From: Ctena decussata | Lineage: Eukaryota > Mollusca > Bivalvia > Lucinida > Lucinidae | Assembly: GCA_963989385.1 (NCBI GenBank) | Contig: OZ022508.1 | Coordinates: 50,445,087 to 50,509,086 of the forward strand | DNA: 64,000 nt | Reading direction: 5' to 3' | Part shown: positions 11,140 through 20,468 of the stretch, piece by piece | Position numbering within the stretch: the stretch's first letter is position 1 | Layout of the letters: every line of letters starts with the position of its first letter | Made by a program: the position numbers and the translations under genes | The notes under the pieces: model-generated | What the model was told of the DNA's origin: nothing | Database searches by the model: none | Seen by the model: only the letters and a program-made list of their open reading frames with translations

Positions 11140-13570
11140 TATTTGGTATATATGGTTTTCTGAATGAGCAGATGAAGACACAATGTTGCTAGAGGTAAAG
11201 GTCATTTTTTACATTTGTTCCCGGTCACTGATATTCTGTCGCCCATTAACTCTTTAAACAGCTTCTCCTCTGAACCTAATGGGCCGATTCTATGTGAAGC
11301 CCTTTTGGGACGGGGAACGCAAGTTTGTTCGGAGGATAAGGGTCAATGACAAAGCTGGCCATATACGGTAAAAAAAACTTTTATTTTTTCTTCTGCAGAA
11401 CGCAAGGTTCAATGACTTTGTGGCTTGGTATATACGTGTTTGTTGGGGTCATATTTCTGTTATGCAACAGTTCTGTAATACTGCTACTTCCTCAGAAGGA
11501 AATACGTAATCTCACACAGGTAATGACATAACAGGGCCATAAATGGGAGTGTGTTCTATAAAGCAATGAATAAGTGTCTTTGTGCAGTGGGTTTCTCAGA
11601 AACTATTTAAGTGTACGGTATACTATTTGATATTTATGGTTAAGTAAATAGGAAGATGAGGACACGGTATTGCTATAGGTCAAGGTCATTCTTTGACCTT
11701 TATTCAATATCACTGGATTCTGTCACCGGTCAACATTCTTCTCATCTGAAACCGCTAAATTATAGCTAATTTCAGAGAAATTTCTTTGAAGCCTCCATGG
11801 GCGGGGAAACGAAAGTTTGTTCTGAGAATCTAGGTCACATGACCAAGATGACTGCAACACCCATATATGGTAAAAAAACACCCCAAGAAACAAAGGGTCA
11901 ATGACCGTGTGGCTTGGTATGTAGCATTTTAGGCTCAGATCTAACGTAATTTGTTCAAATGATGACCGTGCGATGACCTTTTCCTGATTTATTGAAAGGT
12001 CAACTTTGGTACGTTATGTATTTATATTGGAAAAAGATTAAACACTGGATTTCTCATAAACTTTCTCAGTTTTAGGTATAATATTTGGTATAAATATGGT
12101 TTTCTGAATGAGCAGATAAAGACATTATGCGACTAAGGGTGAAGGTCATTTTTGACGTTTGTTCCGATTCACCTGAGGTTTTTGTCGGCCGTTAACATTT
12201 TCGAATAACTTCCCCTCTGAAACGAATGGGCCGACTGACTGAGGCTAATCGTAGTTTGTTCAGCTAATGACGCTGCATAAGGCTCAACTTTGGTACATTT
12301 GCATTTCTGTGGGAAATGTTTAAAGGATGCACTTCTTTTCTCGGTAACTATTTAAAACTAGGGTATAATATTTGGTATATACATGTATATGGTTTACTGA
12401 ATAAGCAAATGAGGACACTATGTTACTAAATGTCAAGGACATTCTTTGGACTGTGTTCAAGGTCACCTAGATTTTGTTGCCGTACAACATTTCAAACATC
12501 TTCTCCTCTGAAACCGTTAAGCAATCTGGAGCCAGATTTTATGTGAAGTTTCCATGGAGCAGTACATTCGTTCGAAAGATCATGGTCACATGACCAAGCT
12601 GGCTGCCATGTACATATATGGTTAACCTCCTTTTAAAGTTCTTCATCTCCAGAATCAACAGACATATGATCTTGTGGCACTGTATGTGGCATTTGAGGCT
12701 CGGGTCAATTGAAGTATGTTAAAATGATAACGCTGCATTGACCTTGACCTAAATTATGCATTCGTATGGGAAACCGCTTAAACTGTGGATTTCTCAAAAA
12801 AAAGTTGTTGAAGTCTAGGGTACATTATTTGATATATATTGTTAAATGAATAAGCAGATAAAGACATACTGTTGCTAAAGGTGAATGCCATTCTTTGACC
12901 TTTGTTAAGGTCACTGAGATTCCGTCGCCTGTCAATATTTTCAAACATTTTCTCCTCTGAAACCGCTGGTCCGGTTAGGCCATTTTTATGCAAAGCCTTT
13001 ATAAGGTGGGGGTACGGAAGTATTTTGAGGGGGAATGCGGTCACATTTGCGGTTATATTTATGTAAAGTTATATCAAAATTGGTCTATTAATAAAGGTGC
13101 TAGAGGGATGACCAAGATTTTTCTAGAAATAGCAACTGTGGCATTGACCATGCTTCGTAAATGCTGGATTGCGAATTTGTCAAATATGTTGTCACACTAA
13201 ACTTTTGTATGAAGTTATATCAAAATCTGTCAGCAAATAAAGGGATGACGTATTTTTTTCTAGAAAAAAAGCAACTATGACCTTGACCTTAAATCTACAA
13301 CGCTAAAGTGCAAACTTGTCTAAGACATTTGTGTTAAGTTATATCAAAATCAGTCACAAATAAAAGCACAAGAACAAAGTTTTACTTAAAATAGCATCTG
13401 TGACCTTGACCTTAGGCCTACAATGCTGAAACGCGAATCTATCCCAGATATTGCCATGCATGCTAAATATTTGTGTAAAGTTATATCAAAATCGGCACAT
13501 AAAAAGGCGCAGGACGGATGAACATGTATATTCTAAAAGAAATAGCCAGTTTTAGCAACAATAAATGCAT

Positions 13571-13690
13571 TATCGGATCAATAATACTTGTGACTTTAGA
13601 GATATTTGGGATCTTGAGGGAAGCTAACGTCACAACAATAATAGCTTTCGGGTTTCAAAGGATCAAAAGATACAATCTATAAGTTATATA
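13571..13690 (+). repeat. Short repeat 'TCGGATCAAT..CTTGAGGGAAGCTAACGTC', first copy
   Basis: It recurs split at 14760-14795 and 15405-15500 (TCGGATCAATCATACACTTGAC ... ATTTGGGTTCTTGAGAGAAGCTAAAGTC). The pair reveals what has been inserted in the second copy. Function unknown. Confidence 0.5.
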
Positions 13691-13715
13691 TAAGTTATAT
13701 TATGGGATATCATAT

Positions 13716-14611
13716 AAAGGACCTGGTATGATAAGGGCCATTTTTGGACCCCACTCAAATTCTCTTAAAATTGCATGGTTTCTATTGCTTATCATTTGGC
13801 AACAAACAGAAATAATATGTTTCACTTTTGTTAATTCTAAGGACAACATGATTTCTGACATGCCTATGTTGGTTCAATAATATGAAGGAAAATTGCAAGA
13901 AAAACTGAGTTTAATCATTTTTCCTTTAAAGAAAAAAGTCATTTATGATAGCCTTTGAAAGCTCTTGATAATAGGCCTTTGATGAAATGCTTATACGTTG
14001 GGTACCATGGCTAATTACCTGTGCACTGCACATGGCCTGTCAAGGTACCCCACCCACTCAAGCTTGCAAGTCAAGAGACGCTAAACAAAAAATTCCAACA
14101 GATCAAAATGAAATGTGTACCAAATTATTCCTTGTGTTCTAACTAAGAAAATGAATACTCACAACATATGTTTATTTTGTCTATGAGTTGAGATATGGGC
14201 GTTTTTGTGTTCAGAAAACAGGGAAAATGTTCCGAACGCTGCCAGTTTGGTAACAAAAAGTTAAAAATAAACATTGAGCCCGGTCTCCAGCACATTTAAT
14301 ATTTTCATGGCATGTAAATATATCAAAATTATGTCCGCATATAAAATATAAAATGTGCTGGTGGCCGGGCTCATATATTTTGAAAGCCGCGAAGGCTACC
14401 CAATTCGTCTTTTTCGTCAGAATCCGCTGGGGGTGTGGGTATGTTCAAGATTAAAAACACCGATATTTTATGCAAGAACTGGTGGATTTTGTATTTGCTG
14501 TAACATTCAAGGTTAGAACTTTCCTATAAATGCATTTTAGTTATCGAAATAGAACTTTTGAAAAATGAGTTTTCTGGGGGCCAATATGACCCTTATCATA
14601 CCAGGTCCTTT
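13716..14611. mobile_element. MITE with 22-bp perfect TIRs
   Basis: The left end AAAGGACCTGGTATGATAAG(GG) is repeated exactly as the reverse complement at 14590-14611. The internal part has no transposase. It holds a conserved hairpin at 14276-14372. A second, truncated and inverted copy lies at 62075-62610 inside a foldback element. No convincing target-site duplication was seen. Confidence 0.75.
14276..14372. repeat. Internal hairpin of the MITE
   Basis: The arms GAGCCCGG..CCAGCACATTTAATATTTT and AAAATATAAAATGTGCTGG..CCGGGCTC can pair over about 27 bp. The second MITE copy keeps the same hairpin at 62313-62409 with different loop sequence, suggesting the fold (or recent spread) is maintained. 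Confidence 0.65.
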
Positions 14612-14628
14612 CGCCTAAATGCGAAAAA

Positions 14629-14710
14629 CAATCGGCCACAGAGGGGCTCGACCCGCTACCCACTCAGCGTTAGCGAGACGCTCTTCCGATTGAGCCATAC
14701 TGCCACAAGC
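14629..14710 (-). repeat. tRNA-derived SINE head (degenerate)
   Basis: The minus strand reads TGGCTCAATCGGAAGAGCGT (box-A-like TGGCNNANNNGG) and, downstream, GCGGGTCGAGCCCC (box-B-like). A full cloverleaf with paired acceptor ends is not formed, so I treat it as a SINE or tRNA pseudogene rather than a working tRNA. Confidence 0.5.
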
Positions 14711-14792
14711 TCGTCTCCAGCCAGTTTGAGCAATTGTAAGGCGTGGACAATGAAAGCATAATCGGATCAATCATACACTTGACTATAAAGAT

Positions 14793-15405
14793 TTATTTTA
14801 TACTTAGCAGTGAATTCAATGCATATCTAGAACAATAAAAGCAACGTTGTCTGCAGTGAAAAAATATCATATCAATTCGCTAGTGACTGATACGATTTTT
14901 ATTTTTTTCACTGTAGCAAACCGCGGCTGATTTTGACAATTTGGGCTTAATTTCTTTCCGAAAAGGTCTGAAATGTGACATTCTTGTCTAACAGTATGCT
15001 ACGGACGTTAGCACATCACATCAAGAAGCTGATGTCACGTTTTGACGTCACTTGTTGAGTTGGAGTATCGTTAACTTGCACGCAACGTCATTCAGACGAC
15101 AATTGCAAGCAGCTTACTTAAATCAACGATTTCTTTTTATTCATTCATAAAAATGGTGTTATAAACCAATTTCTAGGTGCAAACTGTGTTTACACCCAAA
15201 ATCATAACCACTAAACGCGTTGAGACAATCAAAATTAACGAAAAGTGAGTGGGAAAAAGTTGTGGTTGAAGCAGTCTGTTTTCAGTTATTCTCGTAAACA
15301 AAAAAAAATAGACTAAAAAAAGTTACTTTTTTCGGTAAGTACCAAACATATTTTCAATACATTCGATGAAATATATTTGGTATTCACCTTAAAAAGTAAA
15401 TACCC
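14793..15405. mobile_element. Insertion of about 610 bp in a short repeat
   Basis: Comparison with 13571-13690 shows the phrase 'GACTNTANAGAT|ATTTGGGNTCTTGAG' is opened here by about 610 bp. The insert contains palindromic GATGTCACGTTTTGACGTCAC and a hairpin around AAAAAATATCATATCAATTCGCTAG...TTTTTTTCACTG. Ends are only weakly inverted (TACTTAGCAGTGAATT versus TACTTTTTAAGGTGAATA). Likely a MITE. Confidence 0.4.
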
Positions 15406-15499
15406 TCTATATATTTGGGTTCTTGAGAGAAGCTAAAGTCAGAACAACAATCGCATTCGGATAAAATAGGATCAGAAGATACAATTTAAGAACTTCTAT

Positions 15500-16194
15500 G
15501 CTTAAGGCGAGGATTTTCACGTTAGACCGGCACAAGAGGATCGAATTTTCAAAAGTATAAAGTGAGCAGAGCAGGACAGAGTGTGCAGAGCAGAGCTCTT
15601 CGTAGAGCTTTCACAAATAGGTAAACCGTATGAAATCAGATCATTTGTGATTCAGACCCGAAGACATGGGGAGATAATCCAGGCTGTGAATTCCTCCCTA
15701 AATTCACAGTTTTCGGATCCCTCATTTTTTGAGGTAATAAAAATATTTAAATCAGTCATTCATTCCATAAAAAAAGCAATGATTTTCTTCTTGCTACGTC
15801 TGATTGACATCTAAACTCGCAAAACTATAGTTATTTATACTTCCGGTCAAAACGGCCAAAGGGAACGCTTCACTATAATTAAAATACAAGCCACCCCGTG
15901 ACCCAGCATTTCCTTTATGCAGCAGACCTATGCATGGCAAGTACACAATATATTTGAGTGGGCAGCTGGGTCACGGGGGGACGATGCTCAGTAAACCAAA
16001 GACGAAGAATGGTCAAAGTTGCGCTGTTAATTTAGAGGTTAAAACTGTGAAGAATGACCTTGAAATGCGGTCAAGGTCACATACATATAGTAAAACCTAT
16101 CCAGAGTTGTCTGTAATATTTGCCCCTTATAAACTGTACATAGGGCCATAGGTCACATCAAAGGCTTATCTTATCTAGGTAATTTTGAGGGGAT
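15500..16194. other. No recognisable feature
   Basis: A GAGCAG-rich patch lies at 15562-15597. An open frame of 77 codons (15581-15814) shows no domain and no splice borders. Nothing else that I can support. Confidence 0.3.
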
Positions 16195-17435
16195 TCAGCA
16201 AGTGATAAAACCCTATGAGGGGCCCTGATATGCCTAATATGCACACTTTTCCGTCCACACTTTTAAACGACTTCTCCTCTTAAACTACTGGGCCAATTGT
16301 AACCAAATTTGATATGTATCCTCTTGAGGTTGGAGGAACGATAAGTTGTTCAAATGGGTTGGGTCACATGACCAACATGGCCGTCATGCACATATATGGT
16401 AAAAATCTTAAAATATCGTCTTCTACAGAACCAATAATCAGATGGCCTTGAAACTTGTTAAGTAGCATCGGGTACGTAAGGACTACCATGATTGATCAAA
16501 TTATGACCTTGAGTTGACTTTAACATATCTACGGTAAGGTCGAAGTTTGCCTTTGGTGTTTTTATATGGAAAAATGCTAGAACATAACATTTCTTGGAAA
16601 CTGTTAAAGATTTTGGCCTAAAATTGGTAAATACAGTCATCTTAAAGAGTAAAAGAAGAATTGTTTGACGAAAGAAGAAAATTCATTCTTTGACCTTTGA
16701 CCCAGGTCACTCAAAATTTGGCAATTTCAAACAATCTCCCAAACAGCCACTAAGTAAATCGTAACCAAATAAAATATAGAACTTTCAAGGGTTTAGGGAA
16801 TGAAAATTTATTAAAATATTGGTCTGGGTCACATGACCAATATGGCCGCCACGCCCATATATGGTAAAAAACTTTAAAATATCTTCTTCTCCAGAACCAA
16901 TGGACCGATGGCCTTGAGTTTTGTATGTAGCATTGGCATTCAAGTACTATCGAGATTGTTTAAATGATGACCTTTGGTCGACCTTGACCATTTTTACAGC
17001 AAGATCAAATATGGGAAAATGCTAGAACAGAAGATTTCATGGGAAGTTTTGAAGATTGTGGCCTAATAATTGGTATATACAGTCGTCTTAATGAGTACAT
17101 GTAGATTCGCGAGTACAAGAGGTCAATGTCATTCTTTGACCTTTTACTCAGGTCTCTCATATTTCGACAATGTCTCCTCAAAAGCTATGAGAGCAATTGT
17201 AATTCAGTTTTATATAGAACGTTCAGGGGTTGAGGGAATGAAAATTTGTTAAAATTGGTCTGGGTCACATGAACAATATGGCCGCCACGCCCATATATTG
17301 TAAAGGCCTTCATAAATCTTCTCCAGAACCATTGACTGATGGCCTTGAACCTTGGTATGTAGCATTGGGTACTCAAGTACTATCAAGATTGTTCAAATGA
17401 TGACCTTAGGTTGAATGAACATTAAATAGGCTACA
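16195..17435 (+). mobile_element. 'TGACC' tandem-type element (copy C)
   Basis: Three units, marked by 'CATGACCAACATGGCC', 'CATGACCAATATGGCCGCC' and 'CATGAACAATATGGCCGCC' near 16367, 16833 and 17267. They carry the same 'CTTCTCCAGAACCA', 'TGTAGCATTGGGTACTCAAGTACTA' and 'CATTCTTTGACCTTTGACCCAGG' phrases as copies A and G. A perfect DR1-type sequence (TGACCTTTGACCC) lies at 16691-16703. Ends are not cleanly defined. Confidence 0.5.
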
Positions 17436-17748
17436 TGGTGATATATCAATCTAAAATCTTAAAGAGTTCCTTCAAGAGCCGATTACTAAGAACCCCTTTT
17501 CTTAGCGCTTTGAAACTGTAGACTTCGGTTAACATTTCTTCTCAGAATTTTCAAAACATAACAATGTCTCCCTCTGCCCACTTTATCTGAAATTGAAACT
17601 TTGATGGTTTTCCTTTAGAGTAAGGCAGAGAACAACAGACGACTAGCCAGCACAACGAGTGAATGTAGCTGGGCATCAGCCACTGAATTGATTATAGCTA
17701 ATTACAGACAATATATTCAGTAACGAAAGACAAAAATCTTTCTTTCAG

Positions 17749-18148
17749 ATCCGATGCCAAAGTACAAACGAAAGTACAAGCGACCGTTGTTTTATCCTGA
17801 ATTCAAATATAGGAAAAACCTATTCCTGCCTGTTATACGTCAACGTCTAACGATGCTGTCCGAACGAAAGAAGCCTAAAGTGCCAAAACCAAAGACAAAG
17901 AGGGTTATGTTGAAGAAACAGGTGTCTGGAAAGCCAGTCGATTATCCTGAGAAAAGAAAAGTGGCAAGCAAACCTGACCAGTATACTCCTCAGTACCCGC
18001 CAGGCCGTGGGCCGTTTGAACAACAACCCGCTGAGGCTTTCTTTTTTACCAACAATGACGACTTTAATATCAGACGTGTTCCAATAAGTTTCCCAAAACA
18101 AGGGTTATTTCCTCTTCTGCCGCAGTTTTCTTTGAATGACGCACGAAG
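17749..18148 (+). CDS. Candidate host exon encoding a basic, lysine/proline-rich protein
   Basis: An open frame of 132 codons from ATG at 17754 lies between a good acceptor (AATCTTTCTTTCAG, ending 17748) and a good donor (GACGCACGAAG|GTAGGA, GT at 18149). The exon would be 400 bp and leaves two bases (AG) in the last codon. The predicted product is strongly basic at its N terminus (MPKYKRKYKRPLFYPEFKYR, then ERKKPKVPKPKTKR). It turns proline/glutamine-rich (QYTPQYPPGRGPFEQQP) and ends near FPKQGLFPLLPQFSLNDAR. No signal peptide, membrane segment or known domain is apparent. The sequence is not shared with other parts of the window, unlike the surrounding repeats. Its exit phase fits the exon at 41019 (which needs two incoming bases), so both could belong to one plus-strand gene with an intron of about 23 kb filled by transposons. 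That link is inference. Whether ATG 17754 is the true start or the exon is internal is not decided. Function unknown. Confidence 0.5.
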
Positions 18149-18337
18149 GTAGGAATAACTATGAAATAGCCGTCAGTCACTCAGCCCTTTTTCGCTCAAG
18201 GTCTATAAACACCAAAGCACTTTCTTCCAGGCTACGTTCTTTTGGGTTTTATCCAGACTGGCGTCCATATTTGAAACATATAATTTTTCCTCTCTCTGAG
18301 TTTGTCTTTATTTACATCATCTAAAATTCTTCTTTTA

Positions 18338-18922
18338 GTTGAGAAATGAAGAAGTACCAACTGGGACTCGAACCCACGCCGACTACGACAACTCCTATAT
18401 AGTTCAGAAATGAAGAAGTACCAACTGGGACTCGAACCCACGCCGACTACGACAACTCCGCTTTGCCATTCAGAGACATGAGCTTAACCGATTGCGCCAC
18501 TATGCTCTCAAATAAAGGAGTTTCATGGAACAATGTTAAGCTTTATTTCTCTGAATGACCCATCAGTTAGGGCTGTTTTATTAAGTTGTGCTAACACAAT
18601 CAGGTATATACATGGAACATCTGGACCTTGCGATACTGAAGCTTGGAAATATTATATGATTAAATTTAAGATTTAACAAACTTCAACAGATATTCCGGCC
18701 CAGGATCATTTTACTGATGCAAGTACATCCGAAGAAATTGTATAGTTGAGAAATGAAGAAGTACCCACTGGGACCCGAACCCACGCCGACTACGACAACT
18801 CCGCCTAGCCATTCAGAGACATGTGCTTAACCGATTGCGCCACTACGCTTCCCAATAAAGGAGTTTCATGGAACAATGTTAAGCTTTATTTCACTACGCT
18901 TCCCAATAAAGGAGCTTCATGG

Positions 18923-18928
<6 letters not shown>
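18338..18928 (-). repeat. 343-bp tRNA-like tandem array, left copy (inverted)
   Basis: On the minus strand each unit has a tRNA-like head: AGTGGCGCAATCGGTTAAGC (box-A-like) ... GTGGGTTCGAGTCCCAGTGG (box B), then about 240 bp of unrelated sequence. Matching head positions 18491 and 18834 are exactly 343 bp apart. A partial head is duplicated at 18338-18400, and a short unit (CACTACGCTTCCCAATAAAGG) is duplicated at 18841-18928 before a TA tract. The same array lies in the opposite orientation at 31574-32025. Box A to box B spacing (about 60 bp) is longer than in ordinary tRNAs, so it is a SINE-like or satellite-like unit, not a tRNA gene. Confidence 0.75.

Positions 18929-18968
<40 letters not shown>
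18929..18968. repeat. (TA)n microsatellite at the left PLE border
   Basis: An uninterrupted TA-dinucleotide run joins the tRNA-like array to the PLE fragment (CCATATA on the PLE side). Confidence 0.9.
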
Positions 18969-18970
<2 letters not shown>

Positions 18971-20308
18971 TAGGATTAAATCATCAACAGTGCAAAACAA
19001 TATTTACTGAGCGCTTTCGGCTTTCGCCTTCTTCAGAGTTTACAGGTACAAGAAAAAAATCAAAATTTCAACATTTCTACAGGTCAAAATGAGAAAAATC
19101 GTATTATGCGATTTGTAGCGGTGTATTTATAGCGATATACATACATTCTGTATACTGGCCATTCAGCTATGATGCAAAACTCACCATAATGAAGGAAAAA
19201 GAGAATTTTACATGTAATTACATCGCTACAAAAGCAAGAGTGGAACACTGTATGTCTGGAATAATGCAAGATGCCCCTGCAGAAATAGACTGAAGGTGGG
19301 ACCGAGGCTAATCTCCTTTGTTAATGCCGCTTGGATTCAAAGTGTTAAGACGACGTATATAGTAGCTCTCACGACTTTTTCTGGCATTGTCTTTCCACTC
19401 TGAATTGCTTTCTAAGCAGCAAACAGAGGCATGACTGAGAAAGTCATGTCCTTGCAAGCAAAAGTGCTCAGCGGTAGGAGATCTTTCAAATCTCTTGTGT
19501 CTCCAGTCATCTCTGTGACCATTCATTCTGATATTCAGAGGGCCCTTGGTTTCCCCAACATACTGCTTTCCACACTTGCCACAAGAGATCAGATACACAA
19601 CATTCTGTGTCCTACAATTGGTGTCACCTTTAAGCTTGACACGAGCACCACTGGACGATGTGGCTGTCTGAGAGGGGGTTATCATTCTACAGGTCTGACA
19701 TCTTGGTCTGCCACAGGGTTTACATTCTCCAAGAGGTTCGTCATCGGTCGGATCTGGCTTCAGTCTAGCCCGCACAAGATGGTCTTTGAGGCTTTTTGGT
19801 CGCCTGTAGGCCATGATTGGCTTCTGCGGGAAGACTGTGCTCAGATGGTCTGATGAGTCTATGATGGACCAGTGTTTGTCGACGATACCCCTGGCTTTAG
19901 GAAGGTCTGGATGATATGTCAAGACAAATGGCAGAACAGCTTTGTTTGCTGTCGGCTTGGGCTTGTACGACAAAAGATTTTGTCTTTCCATGTGCCTGAC
20001 CTTCTCTATGGCTTGGTCAATTACCTGCTTTTGATAACCCCTTTGTTTGAGCTGTTCACAGAGATCCTTTGATCTTTTCTCAAAAGTCTCATCATCCGAG
20101 CAGATGCGTCTGATGCGTAGTGCAAGACTATATGGTATATTCTTGCTACAGTGAGGAGGGTGGCAGCTTGTGGGCAAAAGATACTGGTGGGAATCTGTAG
20201 GTTTAGTGTAGAGGTCTACAGCAACCTTGTCGTCAGCAAGATGTGACATCGTGTCTAAAAAGACATGTTTGTCATTGGAGACCTCTGCAGTAAACCTAAT
20301 GGTTGGAT
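18964..20308 (-). mobile_element. Inverted, truncated Penelope-like element (3' part)
   Basis: The reverse complement matches the 3' part of the complete PLE units (equivalent to about 22183-23527): the distal RT region, GIY-YIG endonuclease, 3' tail and ribozyme-like core. Translated residues agree completely with the full copies over the shared region. The coding part (19308-about 20306) opens at HPTIRFTAEV of the full protein and runs to the same stop. The apparent methionine start upstream of that comes from the neighbouring unit's 5' end, so the fragment is not an independent gene. It abuts the first complete unit with only a base or two of shared sequence (AT). Inverted partial units next to tandem full ones are typical of Penelope insertions. 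Confidence 0.9.
19006..19039 (-). ncRNA. Hammerhead-ribozyme-like motif in the inverted PLE fragment
   Basis: Same core as at 23452-23485, read on the minus strand: ACU, CUGAAGA, A, GGC-GAAA-GCC, GAAA, GCGC, UC, AGU. See the plus-strand copy for the fold. Confidence 0.6.
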
Positions 20309-20408
20309 TCATCACATTCATCATGAATCTCATTTGATCCAAAATTTCTTCCCTTTTTCCCCCTGTTTTATTTGTCTGGTGATTGTTTGAATTTTTTATT
20401 TTTCCTTT

Positions 20409-20421
20409 TCACTTTCTCCAG
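20409..20421 (+). promoter_or_regulatory. Splice-acceptor-like site in the PLE leader (unit 1)
   Basis: A pyrimidine-rich TTTTTCCTTTTCACTTTCTCCAG run precedes GTTTTATTTGCC, 48 bases before the ATG at 20469; it recurs in unit 2 (about 23720-23731). A GTGATTG donor only 43 bases upstream would give an unusually short intron. A donor farther up, possibly in the preceding unit, is the alternative. An intron in the leader is known for Penelope of Drosophila virilis; here it is inference. Confidence 0.35.
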
Positions 20422-20468
20422 GTTTTATTTGCCTTTTCAATTTGACCCTTTATCACACACTACTCAAC

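Larger units (their letters stand above)
9258..13560 (+). mobile_element. 'TGACC' tandem-type element (copy B), interrupted
   Basis: The leader TTAGCTAACCAGAGCATTTAAGCTCGAAGGTGAGCTTATAG plus CCGTCGTCCGTCCGTCTGTC (about 9255-9330) is a diverged version of the AGCTCACCTGAG leader. The body repeats 'CATGACCAAGATGGCNGCCAC', 'CAGAACC.AAGGGTCAATGACC.TGTGGCTTGGTATGTA', 'TTTGTTCAAATGATGACC' and 'TTTGGTATATATGGTTTTCTGAATGAGCAGATGA'. It is interrupted by a small ribozyme-bearing insertion near 9700-9830 and a 1-kb TIR element at 10114-11139. After about 13050 it decays into units with 'AAGTTATATCAAAATC..TCA'. Confidence 0.55.

Noticed and set aside
19308..20342. A 344-codon minus-strand frame as a separate gene
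   Set aside because: Apart from about a dozen start residues derived from the neighbouring unit's leader, it is the C-terminal part of the PLE protein, in a truncated inverted copy.
20442..20468. Start of the PLE protein at 20442
   Set aside because: That codon is TTG; the first ATG in frame is at 20469, which is preferred in a eukaryote.
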